From positions 1-64,000 of the forward strand of contig JAFWVK010000063.1 in the NCBI GenBank assembly GCA_017518255.1: a DNA stretch of 64,000 nucleotides. Reading direction: 5' to 3'. Below are positions 25,344-33,738 of the stretch, piece after piece. The notes under the pieces were generated by a model. That model worked only from the letters and a program-made list of their open reading frames with translations, ran no database searches and was not told the origin of the DNA. The stretch comes from Oscillospiraceae bacterium (lineage in GTDB: Bacteria; Bacillota; Clostridia; Oscillospirales; Ruminococcaceae). The number at the start of each line of letters is the position of its first letter. The first letter of the stretch is position 1. Position numbers and translations under genes: made by a program.

Positions 25344-25379
25344 AAGATACATTTTGTCTGTTTGCATAAAATGTATCTT
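25344..25379. repeat. Long inverted repeat upstream of suf
   Basis: Perfect 12-bp arms (AAGATACATTTT at 25344-25355, complement at 25368-25379) surround a 12-nt loop. On the minus strand the stem is followed by a T-run, like a terminator. However, no gene is transcribed into it from the right. It may attenuate a longer suf transcript or end a non-coding RNA. The rest of 25236-25602 holds only the two divergent promoters and AT-rich DNA. Confidence 0.55.
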
Positions 25380-25478
25380 AGATATCCTATATATCTTATA
25401 GATAATATAGGAAACGAACAGAAAAACGACAGTCTGAACGCGGGAACAGCTGTGGGTATGTTTGCCAAAAAGTGAGAA

Positions 25479-25507
25479 TTGACTTTTTTGGCAATAAGTG
25501 ATATGAT
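25479..25507 (+). promoter_or_regulatory. Promoter of the radical SAM gene
   Basis: TTGACT (25479-25484) and TATGAT (25502-25507) have a 17-bp spacer. Confidence 0.65.
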
Positions 25508-25602
25508 GAAGACAGAATTGCTGTATACTGCGATTCATCCTGCCGGCATATAAATTATAATTCACAGCCGCAAACAACTTAGAATATGAAAGGATTACCC
25601 GA

Positions 25603-26526
25603 ATGACAGAATTTAATTGCACGATGTGTCCGCGTAAATGCGGTGTAAATCGGGAGCAGCAGCGTGGTTTCTGCGGAGAATTCAGTGTATTTCGGATTGC
25701 CAGAGCTGCTCCGCATTACTGGGAGGAACCTCCGATCAGCGGACAGAACGGTTCGGGAACCGTGTTTTTTTCCGGCTGTAATCTGCAATGCATTTATTGT
25801 CAGAACCATGATATTGCCGTTTCAGGAATCGGATACACGGTTACATCAGAGCAGCTTATTTCTGTTTTCTTTTCTCTAGCAGAGCAGGGTGTTCATAATA
25901 TTAACCTGGTTACGCCGAGCCACTTTTCCTTTCAGCTGGTACCGGTGCTGGAACAGGCAAAGAAACGGGGACTGGATTTACCGGTTATCTGGAATTCCGG
26001 CGGATACGATTCGGTTGATACGCTAAATGCGCTGGATGGGCTGATTGACATTTATCTTCCTGATTTTAAGTACATTAATCCGCAGACTGCGAAAGAGTAT
26101 TCCCGTGCAGAAGATTATCCGGATGTAGCAAAGGCAGCAATTGCAGAAATGTTCCGTCAGTGCGGCAGCCCCGTGACAGATCCGAAAACCGGGCTGATGC
26201 ACAGTGGCGTACAGGTCAGACATCTGATTCTGCCCGGACATGCGCAGGAAGCCAGGAAAATTCTCTGGTATCTTTATCAGCAGTACGGAAACAGAATCGG
26301 CTACAGCATTATGAGCCAGTATACACCGATGAAGCATATGCAGAATCATCCGCTCCTTTCAAGGCGGATTACACAAAGGGAATATGAACATGTTTTGCAG
26401 TATGCTGTTCAGATCGGTATACAGAATGCTTTTTCTCAGGAAGGCGAGGCAGCTTCCGAAAGCTTTATTCCGGAATTTTACTCTTCTGAAGCGCATTCTG
26501 ATTCAATATTTAAGGAATTGCATTAA
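25603..26526 (+). CDS. Radical SAM protein, pyruvate-formate-lyase-activase-like (PflX type)
   Basis: The 307-residue protein carries an N-terminal CTMCPRKCGVNR cysteine motif. The radical SAM cluster motif CxxxCxxC follows in FFSGCNLQCIYCQNHD at about residues 58-70. These and IWNSGGYDS place it with the COG1313 group, annotated as uncharacterised activating-enzyme-like proteins. It should bind a [4Fe-4S] cluster and SAM in the cytoplasm. No glycyl-radical enzyme lies next to it, so the substrate is unknown. It is divergent from the suf operon, which would supply its cluster. The ATG follows GAAAGGAT. Confidence 0.88.
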   Translation: MTEFNCTMCPRKCGVNREQQRGFCGEFSVFRIARAAPHYWEEPPISGQNGSGTVFFSGCNLQCIYCQNHDIAVSGIGYTVTSEQLISVFFSLAEQGVHNINLVTPSHFSFQLVPVLEQAKKRGLDLPVIWNSGGYDSVDTLNALDGLIDIYLPDFKYINPQTAKEYSRAEDYPDVAKAAIAEMFRQCGSPVTDPKTGLMHSGVQVRHLILPGHAQEARKILWYLYQQYGNRIGYSIMSQYTPMKHMQNHPLLSRRITQREYEHVLQYAVQIGIQNAFSQEGEAASESFIPEFYSSEAHSDSIFKELH

Positions 26527-26529
26527 GGG

Positions 26530-26558
26530 TTGAAATTTATGTCCCGATGTGCTATAAT
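26530..26558 (+). promoter_or_regulatory. Promoter of the malic enzyme gene
   Basis: TTGAAA (26530-26535) and TATAAT (26553-26558) have a 17-bp spacer. Confidence 0.8.
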
Positions 26559-26595
26559 ACTACTGTAATACATTTTTCAAAAGGAGTGTTCTGAA

Positions 26596-27786
26596 ATGGA
26601 TATTATGGAAAAAGCGCTTGCCGCTCATATGGAATGGGGCGGAAAGCTCGAAATCCGCTCAAAAGTTTCAATTAAAGACAAGGATGCGCTGTCGGTCGCA
26701 TATACGCCGGGTGTAGCACGTCCTTGCCTTGAAATTCAGAAAAATCCCTCGCTCTCCTATGATCTGACAGGCAGGCAGAATCTGGTCGCCGTCATCACGG
26801 ACGGTACTGCCGTACTCGGACTCGGTGATATCGGTCCGCTCGCTGCAATGCCGGTTATGGAGGGAAAGTGTGCTCTGTTTTCCGAATTCGGCGGTGTTGA
26901 TGCGATTCCGCTTTGTGTTGATACCAAAGATCCGGATGAATTCTGCAAAACGGTTGCACTGATTGCCGGCAGCTTCGGCGGCATCAACCTTGAGGATATC
27001 TCAGCGCCGAGATGCTTTGAAATCGAGAAAAAACTCAAGAAAATGGTCGATATTCCTGTTTTTCACGATGATCAGCACGGAACGGCGGTTGTCGCTTCTG
27101 CCGCAATTATGAATGCTGCAAAACTCGCCGGAAAATCACTCAGTGACCTGAAAATTGTGATTAACGGTGCTGGTGCAGCCGGTGTCGCAATTGCCGAGAT
27201 GCTTCTTTCCATCGGTGTGCAGGATATCCTGATGCTCAACTCAAAGGGAATTGTATGTGAAGGAGATAAGCTTTCCTCCGAAGCACTGACTTCTCTTTCC
27301 AAGCGAACCAATCTTCAGAGAATTCACGGCGGTTTGGCGGATGCCATGAAGGGCGCAGACGTATTTATCGGTGTCTCTAAGCCGAATCTTGTCACACCTG
27401 AAATGGTGAAAACCATGAACGAGAAACCGTTTATTTTTGCAATGGCAAATCCGACACCGGAAATCATGCCCGAACTTGCTAAAGAAGCCGGTGCGTTTGT
27501 TGTCGGTACGGGAAGAAGTGATTTCCCGAATCAGATTAACAATGTGCTCGCATTTCCCGGAATTTTCAAAGGTGCGCTTTCTGTCCGTGCATCCGATATC
27601 ACAGAGGGCATGAAGCATGCAGCAGCGGCAGCAATTGCAGGCTGTGTTTCGGATAATGAGCTTTCTCCGGACTGCGTAATTCCGAATCCGTTTGATCCGA
27701 AGGTCGCTCAGGCTGTTGCCGAAGCGGTTGCATCCGCTGCAATCAGTGACGGTGTTGCGAGAATTTGTTCCGAATCAAAATGCTGA
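26596..27786 (+). CDS. NAD(P)-dependent malic enzyme
   Basis: The 396-residue enzyme decarboxylates malate to pyruvate. The catalytic Tyr lies in VAYTPGVARPC and the Lys in the FSEFGG/ISAPRCFEIEKKL region. The metal-binding residues are in IPVFHDDQHGTA, and the dinucleotide fold is at IVINGAGAAGVAIAEM. Its length matches the short bacterial (MaeB N-terminal/YtsJ-like) class without a phosphotransacetylase domain. AAGGAG precedes the ATG at 26596. It overlaps the next gene by 7 nt. Cofactor preference cannot be read with certainty. Confidence 0.94.
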   Translation: MDIMEKALAAHMEWGGKLEIRSKVSIKDKDALSVAYTPGVARPCLEIQKNPSLSYDLTGRQNLVAVITDGTAVLGLGDIGPLAAMPVMEGKCALFSEFGGVDAIPLCVDTKDPDEFCKTVALIAGSFGGINLEDISAPRCFEIEKKLKKMVDIPVFHDDQHGTAVVASAAIMNAAKLAGKSLSDLKIVINGAGAAGVAIAEMLLSIGVQDILMLNSKGIVCEGDKLSSEALTSLSKRTNLQRIHGGLADAMKGADVFIGVSKPNLVTPEMVKTMNEKPFIFAMANPTPEIMPELAKEAGAFVVGTGRSDFPNQINNVLAFPGIFKGALSVRASDITEGMKHAAAAAIAGCVSDNELSPDCVIPNPFDPKVAQAVAEAVASAAISDGVARICSESKC

Positions 27787-28565
27787 GAATTGAAAGCATT
27801 GCTGTCCGTTCTGTCCTGATAATACTGAGTTTTCTCGGAATGCTGATCTTTCTTCTGCCGATGAATGTCCGGATTGTCAATATCGGTAATCTCTTCGGAT
27901 TATCTGTATGCTTTTGCCTGTTTGTATTTTCGGCTCTGAATCATCCGATTTCCGTTCGGCTCGCAAGAATTCATGAGCGAAAAGCCGGAAGAATCTGCCT
28001 TTCCGTGATCGGAATTATCCTGTTGCTCGGCGTTTTATACTGCCTGATTCTTAGCTGCCTGATGTATCATGCTGCACATAAAAAGCCAAAAGGGCAGCCG
28101 CAGGCAATTATTCTGCTCGGATGTAAGGTCAGAGGGACAGAGCCGAGTCTGATGCTTTACAGAAGAATTCAGGCGGGATACCGTGCAGCTCTGAAATATC
28201 CGGATGCTTTACTGATTGTTTCCGGCGGAAAAGGAAAGGATGAAGAAATATCTGAAGCGGAATGCATGGCAAAAGAACTGATTTCGATGGGGATTCCGCA
28301 GGAACGGATTATTATGGAAGACCGCTCGGTATCAACCTCTGAAAACATGCGTTTTTCCAAACAGATTTTGAATGAACGCGGAATTAACGGAGCCGTTGTA
28401 CTGGTAACCGATGGCTTTCATGCACTTCGCTCGCAAATGCTTGCAAAGAAAGAAGGCATCGAGAACTGCAGCACGGAACCGGCTGAAACCCCGAATTATC
28501 TGCTGCCGACCTACTGGGTCAGAGAATGGTTCGGCGTTGCGCATACAATCGCCTTCGGCAACTAA
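27780..28565 (+). CDS. YdcF-family membrane protein (DUF218)
   Basis: The ATG at 27780 overlaps the malic enzyme stop; an in-frame TTG at 27765 is possible. The 261-residue protein has about three N-terminal transmembrane helices to about residue 100. A DUF218 domain follows, with IILLGCKVRGTEPS, LIVSGGKGKDEEISEAE, EDRSVSTSENM and LVTDGFHALRS. The family (SanA/ElyC/YdcF) is tied to cell-envelope metabolism, possibly lipid carrier handling, with no firmly known reaction. The domain orientation is probably extracytoplasmic. Confidence 0.87.
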   Translation: MLRIESIAVRSVLIILSFLGMLIFLLPMNVRIVNIGNLFGLSVCFCLFVFSALNHPISVRLARIHERKAGRICLSVIGIILLLGVLYCLILSCLMYHAAHKKPKGQPQAIILLGCKVRGTEPSLMLYRRIQAGYRAALKYPDALLIVSGGKGKDEEISEAECMAKELISMGIPQERIIMEDRSVSTSENMRFSKQILNERGINGAVVLVTDGFHALRSQMLAKKEGIENCSTEPAETPNYLLPTYWVREWFGVAHTIAFGN

Positions 28566-28578
28566 AAACTGAATGACG

Positions 28579-28617
28579 AAAAAGCCCGAAAGCAGTTTCA
28601 TCTGCATTCGGGCTTTT
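28579..28617. terminator. Bidirectional terminator
   Basis: AAAAGCCCGAA and TTCGGGCTTTT arms with an inner AGCAG/CTGC pair form a stem between the convergent ydcF-like and XRE genes. Confidence 0.88.
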
Positions 28618-28623
28618 CAGCGT

Positions 28624-29064
28624 TTACTTTTTCCAATGGTTTAGCTGCGGGAGCATCTGAGTGAAATATGCGCATGCCTGCTCCGGCGGAAAATCCTGAC
28701 CGGACATATGATCTACCAGAAAATCTGTCAGTTCTTCGACAGAAGAATACGCAAAGCAGCCGTCATGATAACACCACTGGCAGTATTCTTCGTTCAGAGA
28801 CCCGTCAGGCTCTTTGCTGATTACGCCGTCTTCAAGCGGCATACCGCAGCACTGGCAGATCAGTTTTCTGGGGGAACCGAGCAGTGTGTTGATCGAAACA
28901 CCGAACAGGGATGAAAGCATTTTTAATGTTTCCGTATTCGGAACGGTTTCTCCCGTTTCCCAGCGCGAAACTGCCTGCCGTGTAACAAATACTTTTTCTG
29001 CAAGTTCCTCCTGAGTCATTCCGCTTTTGGTCCGGAGATCAAGAATAATATTTTTAGTTTCCAT
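28624..29064 (-). CDS. XRE regulator with a C-terminal zinc-ribbon domain
   Basis: The 146-residue protein has an HTH at about residues 5-60 (LRTKSGMTQEELAEKVFVTR, then RWETGETVPNTETLKML). From residue 68 comes a putative zinc-ribbon domain with CQCCGMPLEDG and YCQWCYHDGCF, which resembles the zinc-ribbon module often attached to XRE proteins in Clostridia. The final segment (LTDFLVDHM...QMLPQLNHWKK) is helical. It may sense metal or redox state. It has its own promoter (29084-29112) and a GAGGTG site. Its target is unknown. Confidence 0.9.
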   Translation of the reverse strand: METKNIILDLRTKSGMTQEELAEKVFVTRQAVSRWETGETVPNTETLKMLSSLFGVSINTLLGSPRKLICQCCGMPLEDGVISKEPDGSLNEEYCQWCYHDGCFAYSSVEELTDFLVDHMSGQDFPPEQACAYFTQMLPQLNHWKK

Positions 29065-29083
29065 TGTTTTTCACCTCACTGAT

Positions 29084-29112
29084 ATTATAGCAGAACGGAA
29101 CTGAAATTGCAA
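29084..29112 (-). promoter_or_regulatory. Promoter of the zinc-ribbon XRE gene
   Basis: TTGCAA (29107-29112) and TATAAT (29084-29089) on the minus strand are 17 bp apart. Confidence 0.7.
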
Positions 29113-29161
29113 GCAACTGTCTGTTGCAATACAAAAAAATCAAAAAATCTTTGTGAAATTA

Positions 29162-29190
29162 TTGACAAAGTTTTCGGATTGGAGTATAAT
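29162..29190 (+). promoter_or_regulatory. Promoter of ddh
   Basis: TTGACA (29162-29167) and TATAAT (29185-29190) have a 17-bp spacer and match the consensus. Confidence 0.85.
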
Positions 29191-29233
29191 AAAGGCTGTA
29201 AATTTTTTTGCATATCTAAGGAGGGTCTATTCT

Positions 29234-30223
29234 ATGAGCAACATTCGCATTGGTATTGTCGGTTACGGCAATCTCGGAAAAGGAGTTGAGCTTGCCATCC
29301 GCAGCAATCCTGATATGAAACTGAGTTTTGTCGCAACCCGCCGTGATCCCGCTTCTGTTGCAATCAAAACTGCGCAGGTTCCGGTCTACAGAACTTCTGA
29401 ACTCGCCGCTCACACGGATGAAGCAGACGTTGTCATTATCTGCGGCGGATCTGCAACGGATCTTCCGCAGCAAACACCGGAACTTGCAAAGCTTTTTAAT
29501 GTCATCGACAGCTTTGATACACATGCACGCATTCCGGAGCATTTTGCAAATGTTGATGCAGCAGCAAAGGAAAACGGACATGTCGCCATGATTTCCGTCG
29601 GCTGGGATCCGGGCATGTTCTCTCTTGCGCGTCTTTACGGAAACTGCATTCTTCCTGAAGGCAAGGATTATACATTCTGGGGCAAGGGCGTCAGCCAGGG
29701 ACATTCCGATGCAATCCGCCGTGTAGAGGGTGTTCAGGACGGTAAACAGTACACTGTGCCGGTTGAATCTGCTATGGAAGCAGTCCGCAGCGGCGAACAG
29801 CCGGAGCTTTCCGTCAGAGAAAAGCATCAGCGTGTCTGCTATGTTGTTGCAAAGCCGGGCGCCGACCTTGCAAAGATTGAGCATGATATCAAAACAATGC
29901 CCAACTATTTCGATGAGTACGACACGACCGTTCATTTCATTTCACAGGAAGAACTGAACCGCGATCACGCAGGAATTCCGCACGGCGGTTTTGTCATGCG
30001 CAGCGGTAAAACCGGCGAAAACGGGGAACATAAGCATCTGATTGAGTACAGCCTGAAGCTTGACTCCAATCCGGAATTCACAACCAATGTTCTGGTTGCG
30101 TATGCCCGCGCTGCTTACCGTTATGCACAGGAAAAACAGTTCGGCTGCAAGACTGTTTTTGACGTAGCTCCTGCATATCTTTCCCCGCTTTCCGGTGATG
30201 ATCTTCGTGCGCATATGTTGTAA
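29234..30223 (+). CDS. ddh: meso-Diaminopimelate D-dehydrogenase
   Basis: The ATG at 29234 (MSNIRIGIVGYGNLG) follows AAGGAGG; longer frames run through the promoter. The 329-residue enzyme makes meso-diaminopimelate in one step from tetrahydrodipicolinate, using NADPH and ammonia, for lysine and peptidoglycan synthesis. The Rossmann motif is GYGNLGKG. ATRRDP fits phosphate binding of NADPH. SVGWDPGMFS and GKGVSQGHSDA line the substrate pocket. It is monocistronic. Confidence 0.95.
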   Translation: MSNIRIGIVGYGNLGKGVELAIRSNPDMKLSFVATRRDPASVAIKTAQVPVYRTSELAAHTDEADVVIICGGSATDLPQQTPELAKLFNVIDSFDTHARIPEHFANVDAAAKENGHVAMISVGWDPGMFSLARLYGNCILPEGKDYTFWGKGVSQGHSDAIRRVEGVQDGKQYTVPVESAMEAVRSGEQPELSVREKHQRVCYVVAKPGADLAKIEHDIKTMPNYFDEYDTTVHFISQEELNRDHAGIPHGGFVMRSGKTGENGEHKHLIEYSLKLDSNPEFTTNVLVAYARAAYRYAQEKQFGCKTVFDVAPAYLSPLSGDDLRAHML

Positions 30224-30309
30224 ATTCTTAAATAATATGTAAAAATATCCAAGTTTTCAAAAAGAATCGACATGATTCTGATTGAAAAATCCGAAAAATG
30301 AATTTGTAT

Positions 30310-30339
30310 TTGACAAATCACGTATTTTCGTTATATAAT
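30310..30339 (+). promoter_or_regulatory. Promoter of the HU gene
   Basis: TTGACA (30310-30315) and TATAAT (30334-30339) have an 18-bp spacer. Confidence 0.8.
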
Positions 30340-30372
30340 AGCAATAGATTTTATTTTTAGGAGGATATCCGC

Positions 30373-30654
30373 ATGAAAAAGAATGATCTTATTGCTGCTA
30401 TTGCAAAAAAAGAAAACTGCTCCAAGAAGGAAGCTGATAAAGCTCTGAATCTTGTTCTCGATGCAATCAGTGATGCTCTTGTAGCAGGTGAAAAGGTTTC
30501 CATTACCGGTTTCGGTACTTTTGAAGTCCGTGAACGTCCTGCAAAACAGTGCAAGAATCCGCGCACCGGCGAAGTGATGACCACAAAGCCCTGCAAGGCA
30601 CTTGCATTCAAGGCAGGCAAGACACTGAAAGATGCCGTAAATCCGGAAAAGTAA
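30373..30654 (+). CDS. HU-family DNA-binding protein
   Basis: The 93-residue protein has the full HU/IHF fold: helices MKKNDLIAAIAKK and KALNLVLDAISDAL, then the signature SITGFGTFEVRERPAKQCKN and the DNA-wrapping arm RTGEVMTTKPCKALAFK. It bends DNA and compacts the nucleoid without strong sequence preference. AGGAGG precedes the ATG. It is probably co-transcribed with the Lys/Ala-rich protein 37 nt downstream. Confidence 0.95.
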   Translation: MKKNDLIAAIAKKENCSKKEADKALNLVLDAISDALVAGEKVSITGFGTFEVRERPAKQCKNPRTGEVMTTKPCKALAFKAGKTLKDAVNPEK

Positions 30655-30691
30655 TCTGTCAGAGAGGTTCTGTAACAGGAGGATAATGATT

Positions 30692-31126
30692 ATGGCAAGA
30701 ACAAAGAAAACAGAAGAAACGGTTGAGAAGGTAAAGGCTGCTGCCGAAACCGCAAAAGAAACCGTAAAAGCAGCTGCTGAAACTGCTGTCGAAAAAGCAG
30801 AGATTGTGGTTGAAAAAGCCAAGTCCGCTGCCAAAAAGGTTGCAAAACCGAGAACCGCTAAAAAGGCTGCTGCGGCAGATGCCGAAAAGCCTGCCCGCGC
30901 AAAAAGAACTGCAAAAGCAGATAAAATTGAAACCAAGGTCGTGATTGAGCTTGGCGATAAATCCGCTTCGGCTGATTCTCTGATTGCCCGCGCTCAGGAA
31001 GACTGGACGGCAAAGGGCAATTCTCTGGATGAAGTAAAAGAACTGGCATTGTATATCAATGCGGCAGAAGGCATGGTTTATTATGTTGTAAACGATGATT
31101 ATCTGTCCGGTTCTTTTGCAATCTGA
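30692..31126 (+). CDS. Histone H1-like Lys/Ala-rich protein with a DUF6465 domain
   Basis: The start at 30692 lies 9 nt after AGGAGG; an ATG at 30686 is too close. The first about 75 residues are Ala/Lys/Glu repeats (VKAAAETAKETVKAAAETAV) ending in a basic AKPRTAKKAA section. This is like bacterial H1-type proteins that bind DNA through disordered tails. The last about 65 residues (VVIELGDKSASADSLIARAQ, then NAAEGMVYYVVNDDY) match the DUF6465 pattern I recall from Clostridia. Being paired with HU under one promoter suggests a nucleoid role, which is inference. Confidence 0.78.
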   Translation: MARTKKTEETVEKVKAAAETAKETVKAAAETAVEKAEIVVEKAKSAAKKVAKPRTAKKAAAADAEKPARAKRTAKADKIETKVVIELGDKSASADSLIARAQEDWTAKGNSLDEVKELALYINAAEGMVYYVVNDDYLSGSFAI

Positions 31127-31143
31127 TTTTCTTTTCAAATGAT

Positions 31144-31190
31144 AAAATCACAGCAATTTTGTCAGCCGGCATAGTTGCTGTGATTTTTTT
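31144..31190 (+). terminator. Strong terminator after the HU operon
   Basis: AAAATCACAGCAA (31144-31156) pairs with TTGCTGTGATTTT starting at 31175, followed by a T-run. Confidence 0.92.
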
Positions 31191-31239
31191 ATATAAGTAT
31201 ATAGATATAGGATCATACATTTTTTATGAGGAGACAAAC

Positions 31240-32073
31240 ATGAAGCGGAAACTGTTCTGTGAGATTTCGCCGTTTACCTATGCAATCTCAGAGCGGAAAT
31301 GTATTGTACTCAGAGCGCTGAAAAACCTGAAAATGAGACATTCCTTTGCAAAAACCAAATCCGAAGAAAAGCTTCCCGTTGTGATTTATAAACACAACTC
31401 TCTGATCCGGCGAAAGCTCGGAAATGTGGATATGCAGCTTCAGGAGAATAAAGCTGTAAATCTGTCCCTTGCCGCTCCGAAAATTGACGGTATTCTGATT
31501 CGTCCGGGCGAGACTTTCTCCTTCTGGTATCTGGTCGGAAAACTCAGCAAAAAGCGCGGATATCAGGAGGGTCTGACTATCGTATCCGATCGCCCTTCAT
31601 CGGGAACCGGCGGCGGAATGTGCCAGATGACAAACCTGATTCACTGGATGATTCTGCATTCGGATATGGAAATCACAGAGCATCACCATCATGAACGCAT
31701 TGACCTTTTCCCGGATTATAAGCGAACAATTCCGTTCGGAACCGGCACTTCAATTCTGTATAATTATCTGGATTACCGATTCAAAAACACAACCGATCTG
31801 ACCTATCAGCTGATTGTCTATACGACTGACGAATATCTCTGCGGAGAACTGCGTGCGGATCGCCGCCAGCTTTTCAAATACCATATCGAGGCTGAGAATG
31901 TTTTTTTCTCACGGGAAGACGGCGTGATCTACCGGAACGGAGATGTTTACCGGACTAAAATCGACTGCGTGACCGGAAATCATATCGAAAAAAAGCTGAT
32001 TCGCCGTAACCACGCAAGGGTTTGCTATGATACAAGCGGCATAGAAATCAGAGAATCTGCTCCGGATGCATAA
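31240..32073 (+). CDS. VanW-family protein
   Basis: The ATG at 31240 follows GAGGAG. The 277-residue product has the VanW core: IRPGETFSFWYLVGK, then SSGTGGGMCQMTNLIHWM and EHHHHERIDLFPDY. VanW is found in vancomycin-resistance clusters and widely in Clostridia, but its biochemical role is unknown; a peptidoglycan-related function is usually assumed. No signal peptide or membrane anchor is visible, so this copy seems cytoplasmic. It stands beside a penicillin-binding protein and an amidase. No van ligase genes are in the window, so it is not evidence of resistance. Confidence 0.9.
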   Translation: MKRKLFCEISPFTYAISERKCIVLRALKNLKMRHSFAKTKSEEKLPVVIYKHNSLIRRKLGNVDMQLQENKAVNLSLAAPKIDGILIRPGETFSFWYLVGKLSKKRGYQEGLTIVSDRPSSGTGGGMCQMTNLIHWMILHSDMEITEHHHHERIDLFPDYKRTIPFGTGTSILYNYLDYRFKNTTDLTYQLIVYTTDEYLCGELRADRRQLFKYHIEAENVFFSREDGVIYRNGDVYRTKIDCVTGNHIEKKLIRRNHARVCYDTSGIEIRESAPDA

Positions 32074-32091
32074 ATCATCATAATTCCGCCA

Positions 32092-32118
32092 ACACTCTCT
32101 TTTGAATGAAGGGAGTGT
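32092..32118 (+). promoter_or_regulatory. Hairpin covering the PBP ribosome-binding site
   Basis: ACACTCTC (32092-32099) can pair with GGGAGTGT (32111-32118), which is the ribosome site of the PBP gene, just before TATTTTTATG. It may act as a weak terminator or mask the site. Confidence 0.45.
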
Positions 32119-32124
32119 ATTTTT

Positions 32125-33738
32125 ATGCTGAAGAAAACGCCTGTTCAGCTGATGATTCTTGCTGCAATGGTATTACTTGGCATGGCAGGTATGATTTACC
32201 GTTTATATTCTGTTGCTTCTCAGGATCAGACTGCACTTGCCGGAGTGCGTCAGGGAAAATATCATCTCAGTGTTCCTGTTTCAACCGGAACAATCTATGA
32301 CCGGTATCTGAATCCGATCAACAATTCGGAACAGACTGTTCTTGCAGTGGTAAATCCGACACCGGATACAATAGCTTCTATATTTACAAAAATTAAAGAC
32401 AGAGATGAGGTATCGGAACAACTCCAGCATATTTCACCATTTGTATGTTATTTATCTGAAAATGCAAATGAAACACAAAATCTGCGGATTCTGTACGGTA
32501 CGCAAAGCAAACCCGGCGCCCTTCCGGCACAGCATCTGATCGGATACCGGCAGAACGGAATTGCCGTTTCCGGATTGGAAAAGGGATATTCCGGATGGCT
32601 GACAGCATGTGATGAAACTGCTGATATTACTTTTACAGTCAGCGGACGCGGTGAAGTCCTTGCAGGTGCAGAAAGTCAGATGGCAATCACAGGGCAGAAG
32701 GGCGGGGGAGTCGTTACAACACTGGATCTTGCAATTCAGTCTGTTACGGAAGAAGCGCTGAAAAAAGCAGCTCCGGCTGCCGGAGCTGCAATCGTGACTG
32801 ACTGTAATACCGGAGAGATTCTTGCTTGTGCCAGCACTCCGGTATATGATCCGGAGCATCTGGAATATGCACTCAACGATCCGCAAAGCCCGTTTCTTAA
32901 CCGGGCATTGTCTGCGTACAGTGTCGGTTCCGTATTCAAACTTGTTACCGCAGCCGCAGCACTGGAAAGCGGTGTTTCCGATCAGCTCATGTACCGGTGC
33001 GACGGATATACAACAATATACAGCCAGATTTTTCGATGCCACAAATGGAACGGGCACGGACTGCTGAATATGCAGGACGCTCTGGTTGCATCGTGCAACC
33101 CGTACTTTATTTCTTTGAGTCAGATTCTTACAGCTGAGTCACTGTACCGGACTGCGTCCGCTTTCGGCTTCGGCAGAGAAACTGAACTTGCAAACGGCTT
33201 GATATCTGACCGCGGGTATCTTCCGGGCGTTGAAGAACTGTCCGTTGATGCCGAAAAAGCAAATTTCAGCTTCGGACAGGGAAAACTGCTTGCCACACCG
33301 TTACAGATCAATGCGATGACTGCCTGTATTGCAAACGGAGGAAAATACACTCAGCCGCAGCTCATCAAAGGCATCACGCAGGACGGAATATCCGTAAAAA
33401 AATTTGCGCAGGCTTCCGGTAAACAAGCGATTTCCGAATCAACCGCCGAACGGCTGCAGGAAATGATGTGTGCAGTGATTAACGAAAACGCCGATACAAA
33501 CGCAAAACCCCGCAATACAATAGCTGCCGGTAAAACTTCAACAGCGCAGACAGGTCAGTATGCAGAAGACGGAACAGAACTTTGTCATGCATGGATGACC
33601 GGCTTTTTTCCGGCATATCATCCGAAATATGCGGTCACCGTACTGATTGAAAACGGCGGCTCAGGCAATAAAACTGCTGCGCCTGTTTTTCGTGAAATCA
33701 TCGAAAAAACTGCGGAAATGCTTAATTCCGGTGAATAA
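32125..33738 (+). CDS. Penicillin-binding protein, monofunctional transpeptidase
   Basis: The 537-residue class B-like PBP has an N-terminal membrane anchor (about residues 8-25), a dimerisation region with VPVSTGTIYDR, and a transpeptidase domain. The active-site Ser269 lies in SVFK, and Ser323-Cys-Asn325 forms the second motif. The third motif reads K470-T-S, not the usual K-T-G. It cross-links peptidoglycan outside the membrane, near septal or sporulation PBPs of the FtsI/SpoVD kind but lacking PASTA domains. Its 3' end overlaps the convergent amidase gene by 17 bp. Confidence 0.92.
   Translation: MLKKTPVQLMILAAMVLLGMAGMIYRLYSVASQDQTALAGVRQGKYHLSVPVSTGTIYDRYLNPINNSEQTVLAVVNPTPDTIASIFTKIKDRDEVSEQLQHISPFVCYLSENANETQNLRILYGTQSKPGALPAQHLIGYRQNGIAVSGLEKGYSGWLTACDETADITFTVSGRGEVLAGAESQMAITGQKGGGVVTTLDLAIQSVTEEALKKAAPAAGAAIVTDCNTGEILACASTPVYDPEHLEYALNDPQSPFLNRALSAYSVGSVFKLVTAAAALESGVSDQLMYRCDGYTTIYSQIFRCHKWNGHGLLNMQDALVASCNPYFISLSQILTAESLYRTASAFGFGRETELANGLISDRGYLPGVEELSVDAEKANFSFGQGKLLATPLQINAMTACIANGGKYTQPQLIKGITQDGISVKKFAQASGKQAISESTAERLQEMMCAVINENADTNAKPRNTIAAGKTSTAQTGQYAEDGTELCHAWMTGFFPAYHPKYAVTVLIENGGSGNKTAAPVFREIIEKTAEMLNSGE

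Noticed and set aside
31240..32073. VanW as a sign of a vancomycin-resistance cluster
   Set aside because: No vanA/B-type ligase, vanH or vanX gene is nearby; stand-alone VanW proteins are common in Clostridia.
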